From contig WLIV01000007.1 of the NCBI GenBank assembly GCA_009702045.1, positions 62,001-126,000 of the forward strand: 64,000 nucleotides of DNA. Reading direction: 5' to 3'. The stretch's first letter is position 1. The number at the start of each line of letters is the position of its first letter. The position numbers were made by a program, and so were the translations under genes. The notes under the pieces are model-generated. The model saw only the letters and a list, made by a program, of their open reading frames with translations. It had not been told where the DNA came from and did no database searches. Source of the stretch: Actinomycetota bacterium (lineage in GTDB: Bacteria > Actinomycetota > Acidimicrobiia > Acidimicrobiales > Ilumatobacteraceae). Below are positions 32,629 to 41,133 of this stretch, piece by piece.

Positions 32629-33180
32629 CTACTCGAACTTGGGATACGTGTCCGTGAGCAGCGATGTGTACGCGGTGGTGCGAGCGGCGAGACGCAGGGC
32701 CCGGGCGGCGAAGTCGAACAGTCCCCGCGGCTGGTTCCCGGTGAAGAGGATTGCCAACCAACCGAGGACAATTACCACGTACCAGCCGATGGCGACCACC
32801 ATCAACACGATGATGGCGGGAATCGCCCACAGGATGCGCAATGCGCAGGTCAGACGATTCGCCTGCTCCTCGAACTCGACGTTCGCCCGGACTGGCTCGG
32901 CGCCGGGTTCGAACCCGAGGTTCGGGTAGGTGTCGAACATGTTGGTCGCATACGCGGTCGCCCGGAGGTGCCAGTTCCACACACCGACCTGAAAGTTCCA
33001 CAGTCCCCGGTTGCGCTTCCCCGTGAACAAGATGGCGAACCACTGCAACATGGCCACGAACTGTGCGACCAGGCTCAGGACGCCCACACAGATCAGGTGC
33101 GGGATCGCCATGAAGTAGCGGAAGAAGTTGGTGAGCCGACTACGTGGTGTGGTGTAGTCGATTTCGAATGTCACAGCCAT
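32629..33180 (-). CDS. DUF4389 membrane protein with internal duplication
   Basis: The 183-residue protein is made of two similar halves, about 15-95 and 105-183. Each has a helix pair, an AILFTGKRNRGLW or AILFTGNQPRGLF motif, and an ending ATAYATNMFDTYP or TTAYTSLLTDTYP. This is the DUF4389 pattern. Four or so membrane helices are expected. No function is known for the family. A GGGGG run lies about 6-10 bases before the ATG and may serve as ribosome-binding site. Confidence 0.82.
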   Translation of the reverse strand: MAVTFEIDYTTPRSRLTNFFRYFMAIPHLICVGVLSLVAQFVAMLQWFAILFTGKRNRGLWNFQVGVWNWHLRATAYATNMFDTYPNLGFEPGAEPVRANVEFEEQANRLTCALRILWAIPAIIVLMVVAIGWYVVIVLGWLAILFTGNQPRGLFDFAARALRLAARTTAYTSLLTDTYPKFE

Positions 33181-33241
33181 CAGGAACCCCCATTTATTGT
33201 CTGTCGGGGGAGACGCTAGTGCAGTTGTGCAGCGTCGTTGA

Positions 33242-35827
33242 TCACTCTGTGGGTGCGGGTGTGGGTGCGGGAGCCGGCGGTTCCGTGGCGTCTGCCGCAG
33301 CGGCGGCTGCGAGTTCGACCACGGCCGGGGGTTGGAAGCCCTCGACAGCGGTGAACTTCAGCTTCTTGTCGCCGGGGCGCTCGGGGTCGTCCTCGGTGTC
33401 GACGACGATGATTTCGCCCGCGTGGAACTCCTTGTACAGGATCTTCTCGCTGAGCACGTCTTCGATCATCCGCTGGATTGCACGACGCAGCGGGCGTGCG
33501 CCCAACTGCGGGTCGTAACCCTTTTCCGCCAGCAGTTCCTTGGCCGGCTGTGTGAGCTCGATGCCCAGACCCTGGCCTTCCAGTTGACCGGTGAGGCGCT
33601 TGGTCATCAGATCGACCATTTGCATGACCTCGTCGCGGGCGAGTTCATGGAAGACGATGATCTCGTCCACGCGGTTGAGGAACTCGGGACGGAAGTGGCC
33701 CTTCAGCGCTTCGGTGACCTTGTCCTTCATCCGCTCGTAGCTCATCGCCGCGTCGGCCTTGGTGAAACCAACGTTGGCCTTGCGCAGATCGCTGCTGCCG
33801 AGGTTGCTGGTCATGATCAGCACCGTGTTACGGAAGTCGACGGTGCGGCCCTGGCTGTCGGTGAGACGGCCTTCCTCCAGAATTTGGAGCAACGTGTTGA
33901 ACACGTCGGGGTGCGCCTTTTCGATCTCGTCGAACAGCACGACGCTGAACGGCTTGCGGCGCACGGCCTCGGTGAGCTGGCCGCCCTCTTCGTAGCCGAC
34001 GTAGCCGGGGGGCGAACCCACGAGGCGGCTGACCGTGTGCTTCTCCTGGTACTCGGACATGTCGAGCGAGATGAGCGACTGCTCGTCGCCGAACAGGAAC
34101 TCGGCAAGCGTCTTGGCCAACTCGGTCTTGCCGACGCCGGTGGGGCCGAGGAAGATGAACGAGCCGCTGGGGCGCTTGGGGTCCTTGAGGCCCGCACGGG
34201 TGCGGCGCACGCTCTGGCTGACGGCTCGGATGGCGTTCTCCTGGCCGATCATCCGCTTGTGCAGCTGACCTTCCATGTTGAGCAGCTTGGCGGTCTCTTC
34301 CTCGGTGAGCTTGAACACCGGAATACCGGTCCAGAGGCTGAGCACCTCGGCGATCGCTTCTTCGTCCACCTCGTCGAACAGGTCGACACCGCTGGCCTTG
34401 ATCTCGATCTCCTTGGCGGCCTTCTCCTCGAGCAGGCTCTTCTCCTGGTCGCGCAGACGGCCGGCTTCCTCGAAACGCTGTTCCTCGACGGCGCGCTTCT
34501 TGGCTTCCTGCACCTCGATCAGTTTGGTGTCGAGTTCCTTCAGATCCGGGGGAGTGGCCATGCGCTTGATGCGCAGACGGCTGCCCGCCTCGTCGATGAG
34601 GTCGATCGCTTTGTCGGGGAGGTGACGGTCGCTGATGTACCGGTCGGCCAGGTTGGCTGCGGCCACGATCGCCTGATCGGTGATCGTGACACGGTGGTGC
34701 GCCTCGTACTTCTCGCGCACACCCTTGAGGATCTCGATGGTGTGGGCCAGCGTGGGCTCTTCCACCTTCACCGGCTGGAAGCGACGCTCGAGTGCGGCGT
34801 CCTTCTCGAGGTGCTTGCGGTACTCGTCGAGCGTGGTGGCACCGATGGTCTGCAGCTCGCCGCGGGCGAGCATCGGCTTGAGGATGCTCGCCGCGTCGAT
34901 GGCACCTTCGGCTGCGCCAGCACCCACGAGCGTGTGGATCTCGTCGATGAACAGGATGATGTCGCCGCGTGTGCGAATCTCCTTGAGCACCTTCTTGAGG
35001 CGCTCTTCGAAGTCGCCGCGATAACGGCTGCCGGCGACGAGGGCACCGAGGTCGAGCGTGTACAGCTGCTTGTTGCGCAGCGTGTCGGGCACGTCGTTGG
35101 CGACGATCTTCTGAGCGAGACCCTCGACGATCGCGGTCTTGCCAACGCCCGGTTCGCCAATGAGCACCGGGTTGTTCTTGGTGCGGCGGCTGAGGATCTG
35201 CATCACTCGTTCCATCTCACGGGAACGACCGATCACCGGGTCGAGCTTCTTCTCGCGAGCGAGCTGAGTGAGGTTGCGGCCGAACTGGTCGAGGATCTGG
35301 CTGTTGCCTTTGTCGCTGGCATCTTCCTTCGGTGCACCGGCAGCAGCGGCGGCACCGGGTGCAGGCTCGCCGCCCTTGCCCTGGCCACCCTGGTAACCGG
35401 ACAACAGCTGGATGACCTGCTGGCGCACGCGGCTGAGATCGGCGCCCAGCTTGACGAGCACCTGGGCGGCGACGCCTTCACCCTCGCGAATGAGGCCGAG
35501 CAGGATGTGCTCGGTGCCGATGTAGTTGTGGCCCAACTGCAGTGCTTCGCGCAGTGACAGCTCGAGCACCTTCTTGGCGCGCGGCGTGAACGGGATGTGG
35601 CCCGACGGGGACGAGCCGCCCTGACCGATGATCTCTTCGACCTGGCTGCGCACGGCCTCCAGGGAGATTCCCAGCGATTCCATCGCCTTGGCAGCGACGC
35701 CTTCGCCTTCGTGAATGAGGCCGAGCAGGATGTGCTCGGTTCCGATGTAGCTGTGGTTGAGCAGGCGAGCTTCTTCCTGCGCCAGCACAACCACCCGACG
35801 AGCCCGATCGGTGAAGCGTTCAAACAT
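33242..35827 (-). CDS. clpC: ATP-dependent Clp protease ATPase subunit ClpC
   Basis: The 861-residue protein starts [20 protein letters not shown] and has the double Clp-N repeat (about 1-145), AAA domain 1 with GEPGVGKT, a UVR/M-domain region (about 415-460), AAA domain 2 with GPTGVGKT, and a C-terminal D2-small domain. This is a class I HSP100 unfoldase that feeds ClpP, essential in most actinobacteria. The last 35 residues are Ala/Pro-rich. The ATG at 35827 is fixed by the conserved N-terminus and by TACACT 6 bases upstream (leaderless). It is divergent from the prenyl synthase, with 87 bases between starts. Confidence 0.97.
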   Translation of the reverse strand: MFERFTDRARRVVVLAQEEARLLNHSYIGTEHILLGLIHEGEGVAAKAMESLGISLEAVRSQVEEIIGQGGSSPSGHIPFTPRAKKVLELSLREALQLGHNYIGTEHILLGLIREGEGVAAQVLVKLGADLSRVRQQVIQLLSGYQGGQGKGGEPAPGAAAAAGAPKEDASDKGNSQILDQFGRNLTQLAREKKLDPVIGRSREMERVMQILSRRTKNNPVLIGEPGVGKTAIVEGLAQKIVANDVPDTLRNKQLYTLDLGALVAGSRYRGDFEERLKKVLKEIRTRGDIILFIDEIHTLVGAGAAEGAIDAASILKPMLARGELQTIGATTLDEYRKHLEKDAALERRFQPVKVEEPTLAHTIEILKGVREKYEAHHRVTITDQAIVAAANLADRYISDRHLPDKAIDLIDEAGSRLRIKRMATPPDLKELDTKLIEVQEAKKRAVEEQRFEEAGRLRDQEKSLLEEKAAKEIEIKASGVDLFDEVDEEAIAEVLSLWTGIPVFKLTEEETAKLLNMEGQLHKRMIGQENAIRAVSQSVRRTRAGLKDPKRPSGSFIFLGPTGVGKTELAKTLAEFLFGDEQSLISLDMSEYQEKHTVSRLVGSPPGYVGYEEGGQLTEAVRRKPFSVVLFDEIEKAHPDVFNTLLQILEEGRLTDSQGRTVDFRNTVLIMTSNLGSSDLRKANVGFTKADAAMSYERMKDKVTEALKGHFRPEFLNRVDEIIVFHELARDEVMQMVDLMTKRLTGQLEGQGLGIELTQPAKELLAEKGYDPQLGARPLRRAIQRMIEDVLSEKILYKEFHAGEIIVVDTEDDPERPGDKKLKFTAVEGFQPPAVVELAAAAAADATEPPAPAPTPAPTE

Positions 35828-35833
35828 GGCGGA

Positions 35834-35839
35834 AGTGTA
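35834..35839 (-). promoter_or_regulatory. Candidate -10 of clpC (TACACT)
   Basis: On the minus strand TACACT is followed by the 6 bases TCCGCC and the clpC ATG. No Shine-Dalgarno fits. I see no obvious ClgR or CtsR operator in the short divergent region. Confidence 0.42.
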
Positions 35840-35901
35840 TCGGTGCGCGGATTCCGTCGCGTCGCTGCACTCGGTCGTTGGGTACCACCGGGGTTGTGGC
35901 G

Positions 35902-35907
35902 TAGCCT
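35902..35907 (+). promoter_or_regulatory. Candidate promoter of the polyprenyl synthase (TAGCCT, with TTGGGT upstream)
   Basis: TAGCCT lies 7 bases before the GTG at 35915. TTGGGT at 35878-35883 could serve as -35, with an 18-base spacer. The arrangement favours a leaderless GTG start. Confidence 0.42.
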
Positions 35908-35914
35908 TGCTCGC

Positions 35915-36895
35915 GTGTCGTCCGCCTCGATGTTCGCGTTGCCTTCGCACGTCACCGACCTGGCGCGTATCGAGGCAGCGCTGAAGGAGTCGGTGCAGAC
36001 CCCCGACCCGTACCTCAGCGAGATTGCGTCGCACCTCATCATCGCTGGTGGCAAGCGACTGCGCCCGATCCTCACGGTGGTCGCCGCTCAGGTAGGCGGC
36101 GCAGCCGATGCCGAACTGCACGAGCGTTCGGTGCAGGGTGGTATCTCGTGCGAGCTGGTGCAGACCGGTTCGCTCTATCACGACGACGTGATGGACGAAG
36201 CCGACACCCGTCGCGGCGTCGAGACGGTCAACGCTCGCTGGGGCAACCTCCAGGCGATCCTCGCCGGCGACTTCCTGCTGTCGCGTGCATCCGAGATTGC
36301 AGCATCGCTCGGCACGGAGGTGGCGGGCCTCCTAGCCCGCACCATCGGCCGCCTGTGCGAGGGTCAGATCGAGGAACTGCGCCACACCTACAACGCCGCC
36401 CGCCCCGAGGCCAGTTACCTCAGCAGCATCAGCGGTAAGACCGCCTCGCTCTACGCGACCGCTGCTCGTATCGGTGGCCTTGTTGCCGGCTTCGACCGCC
36501 CGATCATCGACGCACTCAACGAGTACGGCGAGGCCTTCGGGATGGTGTTCCAGATCGTCGACGACCTGCTCGACATCACGGCCACCGATGAGCAACTCGG
36601 CAAGCCTGCCGGGCACGACATCGTCGAGGGCGTGTACACGCTGCCCGTGCTGCGCACGCTGCAGGCTGGTGGCGTGGCGGCGGCGGAACTGAACGCACTG
36701 CTGGGCAAGCCGCTCGACATGGCCGAGCGCGAAAAGGCGTTGGGGATCGTGCGCGGCAATGGCGGTATCACCGCATCGATGACCGTCGCTCGGGAATGGG
36801 CCGCCCGCGCCGAAGCCGCGTGCAAGTTGCTGCCGCAGTCAGCGGCCACCGACGTGCTCTTCGTCGCCCCGTCGGCCCTGCTCGCTTCGTTCTAG
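35915..36895 (+). CDS. Polyprenyl (hepta/octaprenyl-type) diphosphate synthase
   Basis: The 326-residue protein has the trans-prenyltransferase motifs: GGKRLRPIL near 46-54, the first Asp-rich DDVMDEAD near 90-97, and the second DDLLDITATDEQLGKPAGHD near 213-232 with the following Lys and Asp. It condenses isopentenyl diphosphate units to a long prenyl chain, probably the menaquinone tail given the neighbouring flavoprotein reductase and respiratory genes. The residues before the first Asp motif that set chain length are small, consistent with a long product. The start at GTG 35915 rests on the promoter signal; ATG 35930 is an alternative. Confidence 0.93.
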   Translation: MSSASMFALPSHVTDLARIEAALKESVQTPDPYLSEIASHLIIAGGKRLRPILTVVAAQVGGAADAELHERSVQGGISCELVQTGSLYHDDVMDEADTRRGVETVNARWGNLQAILAGDFLLSRASEIAASLGTEVAGLLARTIGRLCEGQIEELRHTYNAARPEASYLSSISGKTASLYATAARIGGLVAGFDRPIIDALNEYGEAFGMVFQIVDDLLDITATDEQLGKPAGHDIVEGVYTLPVLRTLQAGGVAAAELNALLGKPLDMAEREKALGIVRGNGGITASMTVAREWAARAEAACKLLPQSAATDVLFVAPSALLASF

Positions 36896-36952
36896 CCGCC
36901 CCGAGTGACGAGCTCCGCCGAATCGTGACAGCTGCCTTCGCGAAACTCGACC

Positions 36953-37030
36953 TGGGAAGCCTCAGTCTCGCTTTGCGGGACTGATCCTGCCCAGAAGCCG
37001 GTGTGGGAATGATCCTTCCCAGAAGCCGGA
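36953..37030 (+). repeat. Palindromic repeat A, copy 3 (orphan, degenerate)
   Basis: The copy starts with an imperfect 19-base stem, 36953-36971 with 36975-36993, around TTT (left arm TGGGAAGCCTCAGTCTCGC), carrying three mismatches and one G-T pair. Then follow AGAAGCCGGTGTGGGAATGA and TCCTTCCCAGAAGCCGG up to 37030, directly touching the stop codon of the next (minus-strand) gene. Its order matches copies 1 and 2. No DUF559 gene is near, so this is a solitary copy, probably reused as a terminator between convergent genes. Confidence 0.8.
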
Positions 37031-38314
37031 CTACGCGTTGGGGGCGAGCTTGACCAGTTTGGCGGCGGCTTTGTAGGCCAGCTCGGCGGGGCCCTTCTCG
37101 TCTTCGCGCAACAAGTTGGCCATGATCCGCAAGACCCACTCCATCAGCGTGCGGCTGTTCATGCCCACGCGGGTGAGTTCGCGCATGAGGGTCGGCTTGC
37201 CGATGATGCGGGCGAACAGGCGGGCCACCTTGAAGTACTCGCCGTATTCGTCGTCGATCATGCGCGGGTACTGCTGCAGCACCGACGGGTCGTTGCTGAC
37301 GAGTGCCTCGTGCAACACCTGGGCGGCCATGCGTGCAGTCTCGTACGCGTAGTCGATGCCCTCACCGTTGAACGGGTTCACACTGCCGGCGGCGTCGCCG
37401 ACCACGAGATAGCTAGGGCCGGCCTTCGGGCCGACTGAGCCACCCATCGGGATGCGGCCACTGGTGGCCTTGACCTCGGGGTTGCCCGGGTCGATCTCCC
37501 ACCGTTCGGCCACCTGGTGTGCGTACGCGTCGAGCAGGTGCGTGGTGTTGACGCTCTTGAAGTCGCGGAACGTGGAGAGCAGACCGACGCCGATGTTCAC
37601 GGTGCCGTCGCCGACAGGGAAGATCCAGCCGTAGCCGGGCATCGGGTTGCCGTTGCGATCCTTCACATCGAGAGCGGACTCGATCCACGGATCGTCGTGC
37701 TTGGGTGACTGCCAATACGTGCGAATCGCGGTTCCGTACGGCCACTCACGTGTGCGGAACGTGCCAAGGGCGCGTCCGAAGCGACTGTTGGCACCATCGG
37801 CGACAATCACGTACTTGGCGTGGATGTCCTTGGTCTCGCCGTCCTTGGTCTGCACCGTGGCGCCGCGTACGAAACCGCGGTCGAGGATCGGCTGCAGCGC
37901 TTCGTATCCCTGCAGCAGGGTGGCGCCGGCCTTCTCAGCGTTGAGGGCCACCATCTGGTCGAGGTCGCGGCGGCGCACGACGTATCCGTGCTGCGGGTAG
38001 ATCGAGTGCGATGGCCACTGCAGCTCTAGCGTCTTCCCCATGCCCATGGCGCGCAGGCCCTCGTACCGGTGGTACTTGGACAGCTCGTCGGCCAGGCCCA
38101 TCTCGCCCAGTTGGTACACGGCGCGAGGTGTCAGGCCGTCGCCGCACGTCTTCTCACGGGGGAAGGTCTTGCGCTCGACGATGGTGACGTCGTGGCCGTG
38201 TCGGGCGAGCCAGTATCCGGCTGCTGCACCTGCGGGGCCTCCGCCGATGACGAGTACGTCGGTGGTGATGCTGCCAGAAGTGGGAGGGGAGTTGCCGGGC
38301 TGTGTCTCGGTCAC
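37031..38314 (-). CDS. Geranylgeranyl-reductase family FAD-dependent oxidoreductase (menaquinone-tail reductase type)
   Basis: The product (about 427 residues) has an N-terminal FAD-binding Rossmann fold with VLVIGGGPAGAAAGYWLA, then GDGLTPRAV and a second FAD contact GDAAGSVNPFNGEGIDYA near 315-335, all characteristic of the GGR/CrtP family. In mycobacteria MenJ of this family saturates the menaquinone side chain, and the adjacent prenyl synthase supports such a role. I chose the GTG at 38314 because an upstream GTG at 38353 would place a strong hairpin (38325-38354) inside the gene. Confidence 0.88.
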   Translation of the reverse strand: MTETQPGNSPPTSGSITTDVLVIGGGPAGAAAGYWLARHGHDVTIVERKTFPREKTCGDGLTPRAVYQLGEMGLADELSKYHRYEGLRAMGMGKTLELQWPSHSIYPQHGYVVRRRDLDQMVALNAEKAGATLLQGYEALQPILDRGFVRGATVQTKDGETKDIHAKYVIVADGANSRFGRALGTFRTREWPYGTAIRTYWQSPKHDDPWIESALDVKDRNGNPMPGYGWIFPVGDGTVNIGVGLLSTFRDFKSVNTTHLLDAYAHQVAERWEIDPGNPEVKATSGRIPMGGSVGPKAGPSYLVVGDAAGSVNPFNGEGIDYAYETARMAAQVLHEALVSNDPSVLQQYPRMIDDEYGEYFKVARLFARIIGKPTLMRELTRVGMNSRTLMEWVLRIMANLLREDEKGPAELAYKAAAKLVKLAPNA

Positions 38315-38324
38315 GAGAGACAAG

Positions 38325-38354
38325 TGTGGCCGCTCCCTGACGGAAGCGGCCACA
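38325..38354. terminator. Hairpin between cytochrome c and the reductase gene
   Basis: A perfect 10-base inverted repeat, TGTGGCCGCT (38325-38334) and AGCGGCCACA (38345-38354), with a 10-base loop lies 26 bases after the cytochrome c stop and just before the reductase start. There is no T-run. It may terminate the cytochrome transcript or regulate the reductase. Confidence 0.55.
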
Positions 38355-38380
38355 GAACTTGTGTGTCGGACGAAGGTGTG

Positions 38381-39184
38381 TCAGCCGGCGGTGGTGCCGG
38401 CCAGCGGGACTGCGCCGATCTCCAGCACACCCTTGTCGGCGAACTTGGTGTTCACAGTGGCGAACGTAGCGCTGCCGTCGAGCAGCGCTGCGTAGACCAC
38501 CGAGTCGGGTGCACACCAGAGGGCGTACTCCTCGGCGAACGCACCGGCCATGTCGGCGCCGGCGAGGTCGTAGCGCTCGTGGCACACGACGGCGAGGATT
38601 TGGGCGTCGGAGAGCGAGCCAGCCTGGGCTGGCATGACACCCTTCACACCAGCGATGTGAGGGCCACCAGCGCGGTTCGGGTCGCCGGCGATTTGGACGC
38701 CGGCGTTCTTGTAGGCGTCGCTGCCGAGCTTGACCCAACGAAGCTGGTCTTCGATGTGCGGGAACGTGGCGACGACCGAACCGTTGTTGAACGCGTAACC
38801 CACGCCGCCTTCACCGGCGGCACCGTGGCAACCGGAGCAACCCGAGTACAGCCCGGTGCCGACACCGATCGGACCGGTGGCGACCGCAGGCTCGGGTCGC
38901 AGCGCGATCACGTAGAGGAACGCCCACAGCGGAAGGATGCTGAGCGTCACCATCGCCCACACCGGGATCTTCTTGCGGGCCTTGTAGGCAGCGACCACGG
39001 GCAGGTCGGGCTTGGCCGGCGGCGGGCCGGTGGGCACAGCGACGGCCTTCTTGGCGGCGACGGCAGGTACTGCCGCTTCGGTGGTGGCAGGGGTGCTCGC
39101 AGCAGCGGGGGAGGCGGCGTCGCCACCTTCCGCGCCACGGCGCGCCTGACTGCGCTTCAGCAGGTGCTCGGGAATCTCGGTCAC
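38381..39184 (-). CDS. Membrane-anchored mono-haem cytochrome c
   Basis: The 267-residue protein begins TEIPEHLLKRSQ, has an Ala/Pro-rich cytoplasmic stretch, one membrane helix (about 74-96) and an external cytochrome c domain with CSGCH at 116-120 and a candidate axial Met in GVMPAQAG. It probably carries electrons from or within the bc complex encoded divergently. The GTG at 39184 is supported by the shared N-terminal motif with the subunit-IV-like protein at 41134 and by a TATCGT 8 bases upstream. The C-terminal 50 residues contain two further Cys without a haem motif. Confidence 0.85.
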   Translation of the reverse strand: MTEIPEHLLKRSQARRGAEGGDAASPAAASTPATTEAAVPAVAAKKAVAVPTGPPPAKPDLPVVAAYKARKKIPVWAMVTLSILPLWAFLYVIALRPEPAVATGPIGVGTGLYSGCSGCHGAAGEGGVGYAFNNGSVVATFPHIEDQLRWVKLGSDAYKNAGVQIAGDPNRAGGPHIAGVKGVMPAQAGSLSDAQILAVVCHERYDLAGADMAGAFAEEYALWCAPDSVVYAALLDGSATFATVNTKFADKGVLEIGAVPLAGTTAG

Positions 39185-39363
39185 GTCGGTCAACGATAGA
39201 CGGCCGGACACCTCCTGCGGGAAATCCACGCGCGTGCACGAGTTCACAACGGGGACTGGGCGGGGGCACCCCGCGTGGTAGACCAAGAACTTGACACCCT
39301 CCACAGTGCTCGGTCTGGCGCGTCGCCGCGTGACGAACTGGCGTGCACTGGGGGAGTGGTGGC

Positions 39364-39369
39364 TACAGT
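39364..39369 (+). promoter_or_regulatory. Candidate -10 of the bc-nuo operon (TACAGT)
   Basis: TACAGT lies 34 bases before the first start codon of the 20-kb cluster and leaves room for the visible Shine-Dalgarno GAGGAAGG. No -35 is convincing. The 218-base divergent region also contains a TTGACA at about 39290, but without a -10 at the right distance. Confidence 0.35.
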
Positions 39370-39402
39370 TCGTGCAACAGTTCACGAGGAAGGGCAGCAC
39401 CG

Positions 39403-39903
39403 GTGCTGATCGCATACAACTGGGTCGACTTCGATCACCTCGACAGGCTCTTTTTCCTGAACCAGGCGTTCGTGTTCTCGTTCATCGTCACCAGCGCTCT
39501 GGCGTTGCTGGTGATCCCGTACTCCAAGCGTCGGCCCAAGGGCACCCCTACGTCGTGGGGTGAGGCGATGTTCGCCTCGATGCTCACGTTCGCTCTGCTG
39601 TTCGCTGCGTTCGGTGTCGTGCCCGACCGCTTCATCACGCACGCCGACGCAAACCTCGGCTGGAACAAGAACAACCTGATCTTCGGCCCCGGCGACATTC
39701 TCAAGCCCAAGGCCTACGGCGGGCACTTCCCGTTCACGATGTCCTATGAAGCGATCCGCGACATTTTCGTCGTTGTGATCCACCTGTGGTACTTCGGTCT
39801 GATGATCTTCCTGTGGCACGTGTGGCAGAAGCGCGGCGACGGCAAGCCGTCGACCGAGGTTGCCACCAGTTCGTTTGGTCGCCCACTGGTGAAGAAGGGC
39901 TGA
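39403..39903 (+). CDS. Small three-helix membrane protein, first gene of the bc-nuo cluster
   Basis: The 166-residue protein has three predicted membrane helices (about 16-40, 55-75 and 115-140) and no cofactor motif I can identify. The GTG at 39403 is fixed by GAGGAAGG about 8 bases upstream. It starts the long respiratory operon, 4 bases before a ferredoxin gene. Its constant association with bc-complex genes would suggest a structural or assembly subunit, but this is inference from position. TACAGT at 39364-39369 may be the -10. Confidence 0.75.
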   Translation: MLIAYNWVDFDHLDRLFFLNQAFVFSFIVTSALALLVIPYSKRRPKGTPTSWGEAMFASMLTFALLFAAFGVVPDRFITHADANLGWNKNNLIFGPGDILKPKAYGGHFPFTMSYEAIRDIFVVVIHLWYFGLMIFLWHVWQKRGDGKPSTEVATSSFGRPLVKKG

Positions 39904-39907
39904 TCGA

Positions 39908-40321
39908 ATGGCGAAGACCGACGCCAATCCACCGATGATGCCGTACACCGACGACTACGTGTTGGTCGAGGTGGACGCGGACTACCTGTCGAAGGCTGTC
40001 AAGCCCAAGCAGTTCATCCACATCGACCAATCCGAGTGCATCATGTGCGAAGGCTGTGTCGACATCTGCCCGTGGAAGTGCATCCACATGGTGAACACCT
40101 CAGCGATCGCTGAGGCCAGCAACACCGAGAAGCCGGGACTCGATCCCAGCGACAACGTGCTGTTCATTATCGACGACGACATCTGCACCCGCTGCCAACT
40201 CTGTGTCGATCGCTGCCCCACCGGCGTGATCATCATGGGCAAGGCGGGGTCACCGGCCACCACCGGCGACTACCACACCCGTACCAACAACCACGGCTAT
40301 GCCTACGGCATGAGGCTCTGA
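39908..40321 (+). CDS. Ferredoxin-type protein with two [4Fe-4S] clusters
   Basis: The 137-residue protein has two CxxCxxCxxxCP sites, Cys44/47/50/54 (CIMCEGCVDICPWKC) and Cys93/96/99/103 (CTRCQLCVDRCP). The second Cys group follows a linker of about 35 residues. It is a soluble iron-sulphur electron carrier or a peripheral subunit of the complex. A ferredoxin gene inside a bc operon is uncommon in model organisms and may mark an additional electron entry point or a partner of the NuoI-like chain. It lies 4 bases after the previous gene. Confidence 0.92.
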   Translation: MAKTDANPPMMPYTDDYVLVEVDADYLSKAVKPKQFIHIDQSECIMCEGCVDICPWKCIHMVNTSAIAEASNTEKPGLDPSDNVLFIIDDDICTRCQLCVDRCPTGVIIMGKAGSPATTGDYHTRTNNHGYAYGMRL

Positions 40322-40331
40322 GGGAACAACG

Positions 40332-41117
40332 ATGGCAAAGATCCTCGACGAGACACCGCGGCCCACCGCGAAAGAGATCGTGACCAAGACGGTCGACGGC
40401 GTGCAGGGCAGCCAGGCCTGGAACAGTATTTTCCGGCCCGGCAGCATCTTCCGCAAGGGCTACACCGACAGCCCGCGTAACCGCAGCTACGTCATCATGA
40501 ACTCGGTGCTGTACCACCTGCACCCGGTGAAGGTGAAGCGGCATGCGGTGAAGGTGAGCTACACCCTGTGTTTGGGCGGCCTCAGCTTCTTCCTCTTCAT
40601 CCTGCTGACGGTGACGGGCATCTTCCTGATGTTCTTCTACCGTCCGACGGATGTGCAGGCATGGAACGACATCTCCAACCTGCAGACCTCGGTGACGTTC
40701 GGCTTACTTGTGAGAAACATGCACCGCTGGGGTGCCCACCTGATGGTGCTCAGCGTGTTCCTCCACATGGCCCGCGTTTTCTACCACGGTGCCTACAAGC
40801 CGCCGCGTGAGTTCAACTGGGTGATCGGCGTGGTGTTGCTGATGCTCACCCTGCTGCTCTCGTTCACCGGCTACCTCTTGCCGTGGGACCAACTGGCCCT
40901 CTGGGCCGTGACGGTGGGTACCAACATGATGGGCTACTCGCCGGTCATCGGTACTCAGGTGAGGTTCGTCCTCCTCGGCGGCAAGGAGATCGGTGGCGAC
41001 ACCCTCCTGCGTTGGTACGTGCTGCACGTGCTGATGCTGCCGTTCGTCATCATCATCTTCATGGCCATCCATTTCTGGCGAGTCCGCAAAGACGGCGGAA
41101 TCTCGGGCCCGCTCTGA
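40332..41117 (+). CDS. petB: Cytochrome b6-like subunit of the bc complex
   Basis: The 261-residue protein has four core membrane helices. Haem ligands are His131 and His145 in helix B (spacing 14) and His232 and His247 in helix D (spacing 15), the helix-D spacing typical of b6-type proteins. RKDGGISGPL near the C-terminus also resembles cytochrome b6. SFTGYLLPWDQLALWA contains the Qo-side signature. It is the quinol-oxidising haem subunit, here split from the subunit-IV part as in b6f-like complexes. A 40-residue N-terminal extension precedes helix A. Confidence 0.93.
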   Translation: MAKILDETPRPTAKEIVTKTVDGVQGSQAWNSIFRPGSIFRKGYTDSPRNRSYVIMNSVLYHLHPVKVKRHAVKVSYTLCLGGLSFFLFILLTVTGIFLMFFYRPTDVQAWNDISNLQTSVTFGLLVRNMHRWGAHLMVLSVFLHMARVFYHGAYKPPREFNWVIGVVLLMLTLLLSFTGYLLPWDQLALWAVTVGTNMMGYSPVIGTQVRFVLLGGKEIGGDTLLRWYVLHVLMLPFVIIIFMAIHFWRVRKDGGISGPL

Positions 41118-41133
41118 GCTCAAGGAGGCGAAC

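Noticed and set aside
33332-35557. A 741-codon open frame on the plus strand opposite clpC
   Set aside because: It is fully antisense to a well-conserved ClpC, shows no domain, and its composition follows from the high GC and codon pattern of the real gene. Similar long shadows lie opposite nuoL, nuoM and nuoG.
39285-39320. TTGACA at about 39290 as the -35 of the bc-nuo operon
   Set aside because: No -10-like hexamer lies 16-18 bases downstream, so I list only the TACAGT at 39364 as a candidate.
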